Origin: Symbiodinium kawagutii
Lineage: Eukaryota; Sar; Dinophyceae; Suessiales; Symbiodiniaceae
Assembly: GCA_009767595.1 (NCBI GenBank)
Contig: VSDK01000621.1
Span: 240,102-304,101, forward strand
Direction of reading: 5' to 3'
DNA length: 64,000 bases
In this document: in pieces, positions 1 to 12,870 of the stretch
How positions within the stretch are numbered: position 1 is the stretch's first letter
Layout of the letters: each line of letters starts with the position of its first letter
The notes under the pieces: generated by a model
Databases searched by the model: none
The model's input: only the letters and a program-made list of their open reading frames with translations
Told to the model about the DNA's origin: nothing
Translations under genes and position numbers: made by a program

Positions 1-2370
1 GGAAAGGCCCGCATGCAATCGGCATTTGGAATAAAGGGCTTCCAAAAGAAGGGCTGATGAATGTTGGTGATTGGATTTGTGTTGTCACTTACTGTGGCTT
101 GATGCTGGCCAGCGATCCCCCCAAATGGATAAGTGCCTTGGACTGCATAGTTGTGGGATGTTTTGGGGTCTTGTAGGTGGGCCAACTTGAACAGTGGACC
201 TTCAGGTGGTTGCATAGAAGCTGAAGGGAAAAGCTCCTCCCCTCATCTCCCCTAGTTTTCTGATAGATTGCCGCAAGACACTTCGCAGCTCAATCATCAT
301 TTGACACCAATGACTGGATGTTGCTGACCTCTCAATGGCTCAAGTGGATGCTATGCAACTCGCTGTATCCAGCGATTCGCGGTGGCTCGGCTTCAGATCT
401 TCAGAAGCCACCCAATGTAAGGCCAAGACGGCCCAGGCCTCACTCTTCCTGATCAGACTTCTGAGGCACCAATGACATGTGACTTGGAAAATTCCTGTTC
501 GTAAGCAGCTTGGTAGCACTGGCGTGCTGGTTTCCGGAAAAGATCCCACAACCCGAGTGTGAAGACTTGAAATTATCATAATTTGGAGAGATTTGGAGTG
601 CATTGTGCCCTTTTGCAGCAGTGATGCTCTTAGAGGCTCGACCGGCTCCTCTAGGCTGCAAGGGGCTCCTAGAGATCTCCTACAAACCTTGTAGAGACCT
701 CCTAGAGGCTCCCAGGTTTTGCTTCAAATCTTAACTTCCAAGGCAGCGCCTTCCTGGCGTGATGAAGGGATGGACTTGGCGCCACTTCTTTGCTTCGATC
801 CTTGCGCCAGCCTGGGCTTTGCGTCCTGAGATGCATGTTGAAACTCGCTGGAAAAAATTCCTGGTAGCAACGGTTGGTAGAACTACATGCGGGAATCGTA
901 TGGCATCGTGAAATCGTGGGATCTGCTGTGTGTTTTTTTTTTTTTTTGCGTTTTTGCAATCACTCAGCACTGCGTTGTATAAGGACTTGAATATGGAAAG
1001 GGCAGATGAGACGCAAGGTGATTGGATCGAGTCATCCCAAGGCACCAAAACATCCATTGATGTGGGATGGATCTGGGTAGACCTGGCTGCCTTAACGCTG
1101 TGTGGCAGGCACCAACCTTGGAACAAGCGTTGAGATGCTGATGCAAGCGGCTGACAGCCTCGTGCTTGTTGTTGGGCCAAGGGTTGCGGGCCATGTTGCA
1201 TCCAGATCCGAATCCTTGGCGCCGCCGTTGTGGCTGGCACGTCCAAGAGCAGCTGAGGCTTTTTCGAGAGTGCAGACATGATGGACGAACGTCTTCTACT
1301 TATCTTTGTCAGTTGCTGTTCTCGCTATGTTCAAGCCATAAATCTCATGGTTTTTGAGAGCGATGCTGCTCACGAGGTGCCGAAGCAGAGAAGTATCAAA
1401 TGACGGCGCAGCTGTCCAGCTTGGGGCTGCAGCTTCAAGACCGTTCCTGGACGATTGAAGTTTTTTCGGGGCTGAAGCGATCTCGCAATCTCAAGCCGTT
1501 CTTTAAGCCAGTCTCACAAGCCATCTCAAGCCTTTTATATCTTTGAAATAGTATTAAAGTGTAGTGAGTCGTATGATGTTGTATGGAAAAGCGTGAGTTT
1601 CGGAGGTTTCATGCAGCGAGGCTGAGTGTTTGGTGATGCTGTTGCTGGTCTTAGGCTTCAGACTGTTTGCAGTGAAGCACGTCCTGAACTCAGTTCATGC
1701 ATTGGATGCTGCAAAGTTGGGCCTTGCGGGAGTCCAATGGCTCCAGTGCTGCGGAAAAGATTGCAAAAAAAAACAGGGGCCAAAGCTAGAAATGTCAAAC
1801 AAATCATTTCCCCTCATTTCCTCCCAGTTTGAGCCAGTCTTCCCTCAGAGACTTGCTCCGAATCCATTGTAATCCGAGTCTCCGAGGCTTTTGAGATGGA
1901 GCGCAAGGAGCAAAATCAAGGCTCCGAAAATGGTTTTAAGCAGTGTGGGATGTGGGCATAGGCCTTCACAAGCACGCTTGCTCCAAGAGTATCTATTAGT
2001 GAAAGCCCACCTGATGTGAATTGTGAAACTGCTGATGCCAGGCTTTTCATTGCTTGAAGGGTATCTCGGCACGCTCGCAGCTCGTGTGCAAGTGTCTCCT
2101 GCGTTCTGCGCATCGAGGTTACGACCCCGGCGCCGCTATCACAAGGAGTATACGAAAGGGGAGCTGCAAGCGGCTATGGCAGCTTGGCTTGGACCACTTC
2201 TGCTCATGTTAGTAATTTCCAGCCGATTGTCGTGGCACACCGACCTTAGGAACACTTGAAGGTTGGCAACGCTGAAGTTGGATGCGAAGATAACCAAAAT
2301 TTGGATCGTTGGCTTTTCGTTTCTCAGCTGCGACATGACCCGCGACCCTGTGACTGGAAGAGCCTCCAAA
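1..2370. other. no recognisable gene; simple sequence only
   Basis: No segment with family-level similarity was seen. A run of about 16 T residues lies near 930-945. The long minus-strand open frame across 731-1279 reads through that run as poly-lysine and has no recognisable domain, so it is not called. Confidence 0.4.
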
Positions 2371-2475
2371 GGGCTCAAAACCCTTAGTCCCCCTGGTTCG
2401 CCTATCATTAACCATTGGTGTCCCTATTATTGTTGGTTATTATCCCCAATCATTGGTTCATATTGACCCATAGCC
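2371..2475. repeat. MITE-like family C copy
   Basis: The copy begins in the form CTCAAAACCCTTAGTCCCCC and ends in TTGACCCATAGCC. The right end is well preserved; the left end has lost the ATGGG of the consensus. Confidence 0.7.
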
Positions 2476-3774
2476 AAAGAAGTACAGCAGGCTCTTGGGT
2501 CGGCCTTTGCACTCCGCCGCTCAGGACATGAAATCGATTTACGGCACGAGGCCGGGAAGAATTCTGCATGGCATCTTCGCTCACAGCTTGCTGCCAAGCA
2601 TTGATGGCACAGGTGATTCACATTGTCGGTAGCATTCCCTGCCTTTGGGTTGGATTTTTTTTTCTCGGATGCATGTGGATGCGTTTTGATTTTTTCCCGT
2701 TCAGATTAGCTGTATAAGTATAAGTTGTATTTCTTTGATCTGTTTTTCCCCTCCTGTTGGGTATGGTCTAGGTGGCTCTGATCACTGCTTCTCCTTTTGG
2801 CAAATTGAAGAATTCTTGACAACAACAGCGCATCAACGCTGTGGAAATCTAAATCGCGGTGCCAAGAAAACTCCTGGCTCGTGCTTAATTTTCATATTCC
2901 CAGGGTCCTTTTCCTATTGTATCTCATGTTTTCCTTGCACTCTTTTCCCAGCAACCTTGAAGAAAGATGACCGACATTTGGCTGACCTCAGGATGCTCTA
3001 AGTAGAGCGAGGTATGGTGGATTCACTCACAAAGGTCATGAGTATATTGACAGTCTAGCGGCTTAAGTTGGGTATGTGGTAGCTGCATGGTTTTGAGAAG
3101 ATGGTGGCCGGTTATTGCAGCTGTTCTCGTGATTGATGAACCGTGGATCCAGTTTCAGGGGGCTGCCCTACAGAGGATGCCACAGGCTGTTGCCGTTGCC
3201 GCTGAATCGGGCAGGAGAGCGATGGGGACTGCTCAGCACTTTCGGGCAAGAAAGAGTTTGAGGAACTACTGCAGCATCCTGCAAATCGTGAAAGACAAGG
3301 CACGAAGCGATGACTAGCCCGTCTTCAAGCCACCAAGTGAGCAACGAATCAGGCAGTTTTTTCAGGCAGTTTGCTGCACCGCTGGACTCTTGAAGTCATG
3401 AATCTGCCAGGGCAAAAGTATCAAGGTGAATGAAGATGATGTGAAGCGGCTCCAGCAGGTCTCTTGAACTCAGCCATGACCGTGGCAGATGTTGACTCGT
3501 CAAGTGCCAGCTTGATTCAGCTTGACTCATCCTCATCAATCCGGATAGATCCTGATAGTATTGTTCTGGATTTAGTCAATGCATCACCTCTGCTGACAAG
3601 CGTTGAGAGGCTGCAAGTATCACTAATTCCAAAAAAAGAAAGACGCAGGAAAAGTCGGAGCCTGATTTTTCTCCAGTGGAGCTGGTGAGAAAACAACTAA
3701 ACAAGCCATTCAGCCTGACTTTGACGTGTCATGTGCTAGCTGTGGAAAAGTCTGTAAGACACCGAAATACACAT
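2476..3774. other. no recognisable gene
   Basis: Open frames of 60-90 codons occur on both strands but none has a recognisable domain or convincing splice context. The plus-strand frame at 3087-3317 is the least unlikely. Confidence 0.3.
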
Positions 3775-3822
3775 GACTATTGGATGATTTGAGGGTACCC
3801 CTATTTTGACAAACAACCAAGT
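3775..3822. repeat. MITE-like family A, right half only
   Basis: It has the typical right-hand block: GGATGATTTGAGGGTACCCC followed by TATTTTGACAAAC. The left half is missing, so this is a truncated or diverged copy. Confidence 0.55.
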
Positions 3823-4054
3823 GATTGTTTACTAGCTTTGGTGCCTTGTGTGCAGGCTCGAGCCTGTGCAACGTGGCCCCATCCACCATACTGAAGAAGA
3901 AGAGCGCAACTTTCATCGCGCGGCATCTTGTCAGGAAATCCACCGAGCGACTTCTTGTTTTGCCGAACTGCTTAACATTTGAAGTCGCTGAGACAATTTG
4001 GCGACAGGAATATCGAAGATCTCGCAGAGCATTGCTAACAGGAAATGTGTGACT

Positions 4055-4191
4055 AATGTTAACCCAGGATCAATAAACCCCAGGTTTATGAACTGGGGCG
4101 GTTCCCATCTTAATGGAAAACCAAGGTTTTTAGGGGATACCCCCTATTAATCATGCAACCAGGGGTTTATTAATCCTGGGTAGCCATTAAT
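4055..4191. repeat. MITE-like family E copy
   Basis: Inverted ends are TAACCCAGGATCAATAAACC on the left and a matching GGTTTATTAATCCTGGGTAG on the right. The centre carries a second inner palindrome around GGGGATACCCCC. The other near-complete copy is at 35617-35750. Confidence 0.75.
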
Positions 4192-4547
4192 TCGCAAAGG
4201 TGGATTCTGTTCAAGACTCAGGACGCGCTACGAAATCTCAAGTGGAGACTTGGTATGACTTGGTTTGCAGGAAAATCATCAAGTAGTAGGTTGCCTGTTA
4301 GGCATCTCCTGATGCCAAAGGCGTAGAAATTAAGAGAGCAATGCTGGGTAGGACCTGGAATTGCTGAGAATCATCATTTAACCATTGATTTAATCACTAA
4401 ATCAACATAAATCATCAGTATTAGCAGCGGAACTTTTCTGGCCGAAGTGATCTTGTCCTCAGGATTTCCAACTGGAATACTTCTGATGTCCTTCGACTCA
4501 AGGAGCTTTATATCAGGCCAACTCAGTCAGCGGAAGCCGGACATGAT

Positions 4548-4667
4548 GCTATGGGTCAAGCAGCTAACCAACCAATGATTAGGGAGAATGACCAACAATA
4601 ACAAGGAAAACAGCCTGGTTAATGATAGGGAAACCAGGGGGACTAAGGGTAAACTGACCCACAGCCA
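4548..4667. repeat. MITE-like family C copy
   Basis: It starts GCTATGGGTCAAGCAG and ends CTGACCCACAGCC, an imperfect inverted repeat. The interior has the family block ACCAACAATAA...GGAAACCAGGGGG. Orientation is opposite to the copy at 2371. Confidence 0.75.
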
Positions 4668-4945
4668 CATGAAAAAGGTTGAAGAAAAATCGTTGCGGCA
4701 CTGTATCAGCATATGCCACGACCGGATTGTTGCCATCACTTCCCGCAGGGCAATCGTAATGAACAAGAACTTGAACCACCTCGCTACTTGGCGCATTGCT
4801 TGTCCGGTGCATCACCATGTCTGACAGTCCGACATGAGGTACACTTCGGTGCTCAAAGTGCAGAGATACTTGGCGCGCAAAGATGCTCAAAGCATAAAGA
4901 TCACTTGGTGCACCATGAAGCACCAAGCGAAACCGAGAGATGCAC

Positions 4946-5053
4946 GCTGGTAAACTAACATGGCAATGGAAAATCCATGATTTATTGGTGTTTTCCCAGG
5001 GTTTCACTATTAAAAATATGGTCAAAATCCATTGCCAGGTGGGTTTACCAGAG
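4946..5053. repeat. MITE-like family B copy
   Basis: Left end CTGGTAAACTAACATGGCAA, right end TTGCCAGGTGGGTTTACCAG, with the interior TTTCCCAGGGTTTCACTA. Related copies lie at 33077 and 62946. Confidence 0.75.
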
Positions 5054-5177
5054 GGTACCGAGCGTCTTCACCAACTCGTGGAGCCGCGGTCTCAGGATTG
5101 ACTGGCTGATGGTCGAGGCGGAGAACGAAACCGACGGGAGGGCAAGCAAGATTAAAGAAAAACTGCGGAAAGGTACT

Positions 5178-5302
5178 AAGAAAATTGGCACCAGAGCTGC
5201 AATGAAAACGGGCAAACAAAAAGGCGGAGGAAAACTTTTTTCCAAGATTGGCCATGGTTGACTATACCTGAAAACCAAGAAAATTGGCACCAGAGCTGCA
5301 AA
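5178..5302 (+). repeat. 25-bp direct repeat pair
   Basis: The string AAGAAAATTGGCACCAGAGC, followed by TGCAA, occurs at about 5178 and again at about 5277. The pair ends exactly where a family A element begins, so it may mark a local duplication associated with that insertion. Confidence 0.6.
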
Positions 5303-5303
5303 A

Positions 5304-5388
5304 TGGTGGTTTCTCAAGTCATAGGGGACCCCCCAAATCATCCAGTATTAGGCATTAATTAGTAATAAACCAACCATTTTTGGGTACC
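5304..5388. repeat. MITE-like family A copy, right end lost
   Basis: It starts TGGTGGTTTCTCAAGTCATA and keeps the inner block AATAAACCAACCATTTTTGG. The terminal TTGAGAAACCACC is absent and a family C copy follows within a few bases. Confidence 0.7.
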
Positions 5389-5393
5389 AAATG

Positions 5394-5501
5394 GGTATGG
5401 GTCAAGCAGTTAACCATCAATAGAAACAGCAACCATACTTGGTAAAACAGCCTGGTCAATGATGGGAACCAGGGGGACTAAGGCTTTTGACCCATAGCCA
5501 A
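5394..5501. repeat. MITE-like family C copy
   Basis: It starts GGTATGGGTCAAGCAG and ends TTTTGACCCATAGCC. It directly abuts the truncated family A copy on its left. Confidence 0.75.
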
Positions 5502-5505
5502 ATGG

Positions 5506-6593
5506 ACAAAAGAAAACATGAAGGAACACTTTTTTCAATGATTGACTATGGTTGACTCAGGCATCATGCTATACCTAGAAAACCCGCAGGCAGCAATTTC
5601 AGTCCGCAGGCTTTCAGGCTGAAAAATTGCTGGATCCCATGATTTTTTGGCTGGAGGATGTTTTCCCCCCCAAAGCTAGTTTGAAGGAATCTTATATATA
5701 TAGACAAGAGGACATTGCAAGCGTACTTGAGATTTTTGGAAAACACAACACAACGTTATCAAACGTTTCACCGTTTTCCGCCCGTTTCATGCGGTTTTCT
5801 CTACGTTTCGTGTAGATTTCATCTCCGCCTAGTTTGGATTTCTCCCAAAACTCGATGTTGTACCGGATGGCCGTGACACTCTTAAGCAATGCTTTGAAAC
5901 CTTTGTTGAAATACAACCTGCAGGCAGAAATTCTGCCCGAGCATTGGAATAGGCATGGTTTTCATGGATTTTCTAGGTGTAAATACGATGCTTTCTTGAA
6001 ACTGTGGGATGACCAGAGATGACTCCTAAAGAGCGTGCTTGGAGTCACCACGTCCTCAAAGACCCTCCCCGAGGTAAGATCACAACGGCCTATTTAAGCA
6101 GACTTGGCTCAAACACATTGCTGTTCTTTGCAACTTGGCAAGCCGCAAACGTCGAAACAGACTTTCCTTGGGCATTATTCATCACATTTAATCACTCTTG
6201 AAATGTAGTTCAGGTTTGCTCCAGGTTCTCAATTCAAACTCTTTGGAGCCGTGTTTTTTGGCTTTGCTTCAGCATGGCTCGGTCTTGTACTTCTACTCGT
6301 GGCGCCCTGTGACGCGTTCTACTTTCGTATCATTTCATTTCTTTTTGTATCAGGTTCGCAACGATTACTGATCATGTTTATCCAAGCACTTTGAAGAGTG
6401 AAGGTGTGCTATTGATCCTTCCTTGGTTTGTTTTAAAATCCTTCAATCTTGGTTGGCACAACTCCTTCCATACATGTTTCCAACCTATAAACTAACCCTA
6501 GGTGACCAGCTGGCTTCTACCATTGTTGTTTGGGGATGGCTACCTATGTGAAAGGTAGCTGGAAGGGTAGGGTAGTAAAATAAACAGATTCAC
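5506..6593. other. no recognisable gene
   Basis: Only short open frames without domain similarity were seen on either strand. Confidence 0.35.
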
Positions 6594-6698
6594 ATGGGTG
6601 TTTCCCAATAGGGGACCCCCCAAATCATCCACTATAAACCATTTATAGTACGCAAGAAACCCATCTTTCTTGGGGGTTCCCTGTTTCAAGAACCCCCC
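6594..6698. repeat. MITE-like family A copy, degraded ends
   Basis: The left block GGGTGTTTCCCAATAGGGGA and right block GGGGGTTCCCTGTTTCAAGA match the family with several substitutions. Confidence 0.6.
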
Positions 6699-7288
6699 CC
6701 ATATTCTTTGAATGGTAGGGAAGCCCCAAGATCCTCTCATGCTACTAATACTGGTTGGTGATCCATTCAAGACTCATAGGATCCGATTTTTCTGCTCCAG
6801 TGATGCGCCGGCTCCTTCAAGTCGTGCTCAGTCGAACTGCTGGAGCAGCTTTAAGCGCCACTTGCGAAATTCTGAGCGCCGCTGTGAGAAAGAGAGCGAA
6901 GAAAGCGACTTATCAGAAGCAGATCCGATAACGAGGAGAACTGAGTCATGAACAGTCTTTGTCGGCTAGTCGGCCAAGTCTTTAACGACTTAATTAGAGT
7001 TAAGAATGCTTATAGTCATTGATGCATTCATCAAAAATCTGATGAATTCAATTGAAAGGTCCGAACTGAGTACGGGTCCGTGTGTTCCTTGTGTCCAAGG
7101 TTCTAAAAAAGCCGCAAAGTCTGCAGGGCTTCCTGTGAGGATCAGCGACAAGGCAGTTTCCAGGACAGCTGAAGGATTGTCACGGATGGAAGCCGGAGTC
7201 TCTCGGCGGAAGTGACTCGTGATTTGCTTCACCGTTCTTGCCTTTGGCCCTGGCCCTGTTCTTTTTTTCCAAAGCATTTCGTTGACCC

Positions 7289-7461
7289 AAGGCCCTGCTG
7301 AAAGAAGAAAGCACCGTGGACAAAGCCATTGATATTGCAATCAATGATGCTGATGCAGGCATTGTCATTCTGCCAATTTGCTTCAAACATCTTGAGTTCG
7401 TATGCCTGCCAGGCTCTCTCTCGGAAGAGGAAGCACGAGAGAAGCTAGGCAACTGCGTCTG
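7289..7461 (+). CDS. exon-like segment, unidentified
   Basis: One plus frame reads about 57 codons ending at a TGA at 7459-7461, with a coding-like composition (start of segment KALLKEESTVDKAID). It lacks an ATG. I recognise no family. The residue mix (acidic, helix-forming, then hydrophobic) suggests part of a spliced gene. Boundaries are approximate and the call rests on composition only. Confidence 0.3.
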
Positions 7462-8417
7462 ACTCACTTCATGGAGACATCTATTTCTGAAGTCTAGCAC
7501 TTCCTCTTCCATTCTTCGCCGTTTGAAGAGACAGTGGTGGGGAAGCGATGTGAGAGTCGCCATACCGTTCTACGGACGGGTGCCAGAACCCATCCACTGA
7601 TATGCCGTTCAGGCACCGTTCGCAAAACAGCACGCGAGCTCCGGGAGGAATTGGATGCAGGACGGGACTCTGACCCATGTTTCGATCGCAAATCCCGTAG
7701 TCACTTCAAGTTGGATAAGTTGGCCCCAGCCATGGCATAAAGTCTGGTTGCATTGTTACAATGGTATACAAGTGTGTGAATGATTTTCAAGCTATGACTA
7801 TGATCATCCACAATGCTTCCACTAGCTGAAGGACCAGGAAATGGACGCGTCTGAAGCCGCGTTTTGGGATGATTTTGGCAATGCCGCTGCATGCCGTATG
7901 CCGCTGCGTTGCAGGAAAGCTATACAAGGCGGAGGACATGATTGACGAGGTAGAAAGCAGTGCAGCTTGACCAGTTACAAGCGACAATCCGGTGCAACCC
8001 TTCAGCATTGTGCATGAGTTGCTTTCCTCAGACTCTTCAATCACTCACTTGTCACTGAACCTATCCAGCGGCGGACATGATTCATTCGATTTCGATGTTT
8101 TAGGTTTGTAACACCCAACGAAGATCGGCATTTCAACGCTTCAAGGACACACGGGGTCCGAAACATTTTCTCTGTTTCTTCTTTGACCCTTTTGGCATTG
8201 CAGCACTTGGGACTCACCAGGACATGTTTCGAAAGTCGAGGGAGCTTGCAAAGGCTGGTCTGAGAACCACAGTTCCACGGCTAAAGAAATCTCAAGTTCT
8301 GAGTATCGAGTCAAGAGAACATGTGCCTTATTCGGCTGCTTGAAACAAAAAAACAGACGGTGGGAGACAGACAGAAAGACTCCTGCGCAGAGACATCCCA
8401 AAAGGACCAGCGAAGCA

Positions 8418-8510
8418 GATGGAAGATGATGGAAGATGATGGAAGATGATGGAAGATGATGGAAGATGATGGAAGATAGTGGAAGATAGTGGAAGATGAT
8501 GGAAGAGGGA
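8418..8510. repeat. 10-bp minisatellite GGAAGATGAT
   Basis: About nine head-to-tail units of GGAAGATGAT with a few GGAAGATAGT variants. It makes a Ser/Ile/His/Leu-Pro periodic minus-strand open frame (8141-8773) that I take to be spurious. Confidence 0.9.
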
Positions 8511-10154
8511 AATAGATTAATTAGGAATGATTGGGATAGAAGATAGAATAGACAGACATTTAAGAAAAGGAGGGGATCTCTCGCAGTGCTAAGGCTCCCA
8601 CATTGGGAATTCGTGGTGTCGGGCTCTCTGCTTTTGGTGTCGGTGGTGGTCTCGAGGAGGTTCGTTGCTTTGAAGCGAGTGGATGTGATGAGTCTCTGGT
8701 AGTGTCTTCCATGCAGGTCATTGACTTCAGAAATCGGGAGATTGCACAGTTCAGGCTGCCTTCCAGTCTGCAATCAAACTTGAAGTTTATGTAGATATAT
8801 TTGACATTCTGACAGAGTACATATTTCTATGTCTGTGACTATATGTTATACATGTTGGGGCTCGAGGCAACGCGCTGCTCACAAGATTTCACAAGGATTG
8901 TTGACAATATGTGTTCTTTTGCAGGGCAGCGTCAAATCCGCACTTTCTGGAAAGATTCTGCAACTGTGAGCCTTCCGATCTCCAGGTGGGGCAATGGTTT
9001 CTTCGGAGCTTCTGTGGGAGGAATGGGCCTGGGCGGCTATGCTGGCGTTGGCTGGAAAGGCGAGACATGGCGGTCAGATCTTTGAGGGCAAGGCAAGCCT
9101 CGCCAGGTTTCAAACTGAATTGGACTTTGCAAGAGGCCCAAGTGACAGGTCGCTGGGACTGGGACGCGGGGGGAGCTGCCGACAATGAGACTCGAGGGTT
9201 TGGCCAGTCCTACCAGGCTCTTAGGCACAGGCAATTTGTGTTGCCTAGGGTTTTGTGTGCAGTTTTTGTTTTGCCCCGCAGTTCGGCAAGAGGGTTTTTA
9301 ACAAGCATGTGACCCGAACCCTACCAGGCATGGCCTTCGCTGTGCGAATTGGCGCTGTTTGGTTTTGGTCATTTTGACATGGTCCTGCAATGATCGGAAC
9401 GCAAACAGATAGCCTGGGTTTCAATGCAGTTTGATTTGCTTTGGAGGCCTTTGGACTTCACATGCTTTGGCAGCATCTGTCTTCGGACTTTATGCAGGTG
9501 CTCGGTATTGCTCGTTTCCCTACAGCCTAATGAGACGTGTTATATCTGCCGTGTCAACTGATGACCTTCAGCGGTTGTCAAACCAAGCCTGGTAAGTCTA
9601 CTGCTCAGGTCTGGGCGTCACCTTTGGGACTGATGCTGACAATTCTGTTCAAGGCCCGGAGACAGACATTGAAATTCTCCGGAAATCTAGGAAGTGACAG
9701 AAGTGACATTGAAATTCAGACTTTGCTGGTTCGAGAGGTCCGTGGATACCAGAGCCGCACGGGATGCAAAGTGTGACGCTGGGCTGGAGCGTTGGAATCC
9801 TAGCAATTTGATGCCTGAGCAAATGCAATCCAGCAATGTCCACTGACGCTGGTGATGCCTAGGCTGGTGCCAGCATCACGCACGCATTCTTGCCGGTATC
9901 AGGTGACACCGGCGCATCCTACTACTGGTACTTGATTCTTTCTTGCAATACTCGGAATGGCAATTGGCAATAGTATAACCTCAGAAATGCCAAACGATCA
10001 AGACATATCAAGACACATTTCGCAGTTTATACCACTTTGCGACTTTGAATGAGTCGGTCATTTGAACTTTTGATGTTCATAGCTTGTTTTCCAGCATTAG
10101 GGCAACCCCCTGGATGCCCCGGCAAAAAAATGTTCATAGCTTCTCGACAATGCA

Positions 10155-10391
10155 ATGCCCACCTGCCATCACCTGCCAAGAAACTCGGAGTGCTTTGATT
10201 CATTGGCAGAGTTCATCAAGTGGCTTGGCCTTGAAGTGAAACTTAGGGCCTGCATTTGCCACGGGAAACGGTGCACACATCCTATGAGATGGGTCACATG
10301 TGCAATCGATAATCTAAGGTACATCTGGCTTCCAGTTTGCAAGGATTGCGAAGGAGACAGGGAGTCGTGCGGCATGTGTAGTGACGCTTAG
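10155..10391 (+). CDS. small Cys-rich ORF, unidentified
   Basis: A 78-codon frame from an ATG with about ten cysteines, including ACICHGKRC and VCKDCEGDRESCGMC. The spacing resembles zinc-binding or disulfide-rich proteins but matches no family I know. It could be one exon of a spliced gene. Confidence 0.3.
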   Translation: MPTCHHLPRNSECFDSLAEFIKWLGLEVKLRACICHGKRCTHPMRWVTCAIDNLRYIWLPVCKDCEGDRESCGMCSDA

Positions 10392-11510
10392 TGTATTCCG
10401 AGGGCTTGAAGCAACACTATATAGCCCTTTGGGGACACCCAAAAGCTATGTTTCGGCTGACAGAAGAAGGACAGACAGTACCAGTAAGACCAAAAATATG
10501 AGTTGCATTTCTGGGTTCTCCAGGGAAGGGTTCAGAGAGTGATGATTTTGATATCTGGATATCTTGTTAAATAATCAGGTATGCTGCATACTGTGTACTA
10601 TAATGCCTTGATCCATCCCCGATCCATACCTTACCCTGCACGATCCATACCCCTATCCAGACCTGCTACTTCTACAAAGTGGATTTTGTATCTTTTCGCC
10701 AGTCTAAATGCATTCCCGCAGGCATGGGTATGCATAGGTGCACCGGTGGAAAGTATTGCCGCAACATTCTTGCGACATCTGGAGGTCTTGCGGGAAATCC
10801 TTTCCGACCCTGCTTTAAGCGAAGTGCAGTGCCAAGAAACGGAAAGAACTTGTACACAAAGGAAATCTGATGCAGCCCCGGGCTGGCGCAGGAGTATGAT
10901 GTGTACAGGCCTTGTTAGACAAAGGTTTGTAAAAAAGCATCAACATTACCCGCTTATCAATGTTAGACACGAATTAGGCGCTTGCATCAACATTACCCGC
11001 TTATCGAAAATGCACATGACAGGTGCATGATTCACGCTCCGATCCATCCTCGATGTGCTCCAAACGCGGTTCTGCCGGTATGCGTCCATGATGTCAGGGG
11101 ATGTAAGTTTGAGGCAGCACTTCCGGCATTTGACATAGATTCAACGAATGTATAATAGTGGCCACGCAAAGCCAGCTATTGAGTAAGCGCACAAGGTATT
11201 TGATGCCTCGTATGTTCAAAAGCAGCTGCAACCCTGCTTGAGATGGCGCTCATGGCAGCCTTGTTCGAGGTCCAGATCGCAGTAATGCGAACATGAGGAT
11301 CCATATAGGTACAGGTCACCGCATAGCGATCCATACCCAGATCCTGGCGCGAACCCATGATATGTTACTGCCTTCCTAGGCAGCTTAAACATCAACTTGC
11401 TGCCCCAGCCACACTGCACTACAAAGACGTCATTGAAGATATTTGAAGGAGCTGGGCGCATCACATCTATACATAAGTGTAAAAGATGCAGAGAGAGATA
11501 CACAAACACA

Positions 11511-11580
11511 TACATATATATATATATGTATATTTACATTTATGTATATATAATGATATATCCATATATATATATAAATG
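11511..11580. repeat. AT-rich microsatellite
   Basis: Imperfect (TA)n interrupted by short TGTATATTTACA-like blocks. Confidence 0.85.
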
Positions 11581-12304
11581 TATAAATCTTATTTGCATAT
11601 GTACTTAGAAACAAATATCAAGGAGGTTCCCCCAAAACCATCATATGTTGAGGTGGGCTTTCCCAATCTGATGGGCTTTGTACAGCCAGAAGAGCTTGCT
11701 GTCAACAGGAGCCAGCGAGACAGCCGTCATTTCCGGCTTACGCCTGGGAATTCATGCGCCCAGCTTTCCCATCATCAGCATGGCGCTGAGTTCAGAGATG
11801 CCGACCTGTCCGAAAATTGTTTCGATGTTCGATCCTTGAGATCAGTTGGTGCCAAACAAGCGCATTACGATCAGTTGTTGCCATGCAAATGCATTCAACC
11901 CTTGGGATTCATTGGGTCGTCCAGGAATGATTCAATGGCATTTCTTGGGGAGATGGATCATCCTCAGGAGTGATCCATTCACCTCCATAAGTGACACACC
12001 TTTCCTTGGGAAGATTTGCCATTTCCTTGTTGCTTTTGAGAGTCTTGAGGTGAAATGGCATTCTCCGTGCTTGCAGCCCTGTATGATCGGCGTGTCCAGG
12101 ATGATGAGTACAAGCCGGAATGCTCCCCTGGCAGTGTCACAACAAGAAACTTGCAGAGAATCCACGAGAATCACGGGCGTCCACAGGTGCTCACTCATTG
12201 GGGGCGCCCCAAACTAGAATTAGATTCTTGCCTACCAAATTTCAAGGGTTCCCAGACTATTCCTTCCTTTTTGACTTTCTTGGGCTCCAAAGACGGCTTG
12301 TAAA

Positions 12305-12407
12305 TGGTGGTTTCTCAAAATAGGGGTACCCCCAAATCGTCCAATAGTAGCCAATCAAAGTAATAAACCATCCAATATTTGGGGTCCTCTATTGTTAGAA
12401 ACCGCCA
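12305..12407. repeat. MITE-like family A copy
   Basis: It starts TGGTGGTTTCTCAAAATAGG and ends TTGTTAGAAACCGCC. The left end is near consensus; the right end has substitutions. Confidence 0.75.
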
Positions 12408-12544
12408 AATCTTCCCAAGGAAAGAACCCAAGCGCCTTGCTTCGGCAGCTTGGAGATTTGATGTTCACAAATGCACGGCTCCTCGAAGATTTGGTGAGCA
12501 AATGGGAAGCTTGGAGACAGAATTCATCATTCAATCTCTCATTT

Positions 12545-12653
12545 GGGGTTTCTCAAGCCATTGGGAACCCCAAAAATGGATGGTTTATTACATTTACTAC
12601 TATAGATGGTTCATGTTGGATGATTTGGTGGTTCCCCTATTTTGAGAAACCAC
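12545..12653. repeat. MITE-like family A copy, inverted orientation
   Basis: It starts GGGGTTTCTCAAGCCATTGG and ends CCCCTATTTTGAGAAACCAC. The inner ATGGATGGTTTATTAC block is the reverse complement of the usual left-to-right order. Confidence 0.75.
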
Positions 12654-12689
12654 TGATGCGTCAATACCGTTTTGTTGTGCTCGTTTGTC

Positions 12690-12870
12690 CTAAGACTGTA
12701 TGGTGTACGTGCTTGTGTGACAGATGCCTTGAGCAACACTGTGGCGTTGCAAAGGATACGGTCGTGCAATCGATGGGCTTAGCAGAACTACACAATCCGG
12801 AAATGGAAGAATCTCGCGAGTACAAGAAATGGATCAAGGCTAAGATGCAATTTCCTTGCAGAGCAAGTTG
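12690..12870 (+). CDS. exon-like segment with Cys cluster
   Basis: A plus frame reads a coding-like stretch with TCLCDRCLEQHCGVA followed by a charged helix (NPEMEESREYKKWIKA). The Cys cluster recalls the CxxC pair at 15969, so both may belong to one spliced gene. Family unknown and boundaries approximate. Confidence 0.3.

Noticed and set aside
731-1279. 182-codon minus-strand open frame
   Set aside because: It reads through a poly-T run as poly-Lys, has no recognisable domain and no supporting context.
8141-8773. 210-codon minus-strand open frame
   Set aside because: It passes through the GGAAGATGAT minisatellite, which keeps it open artificially. No domain.
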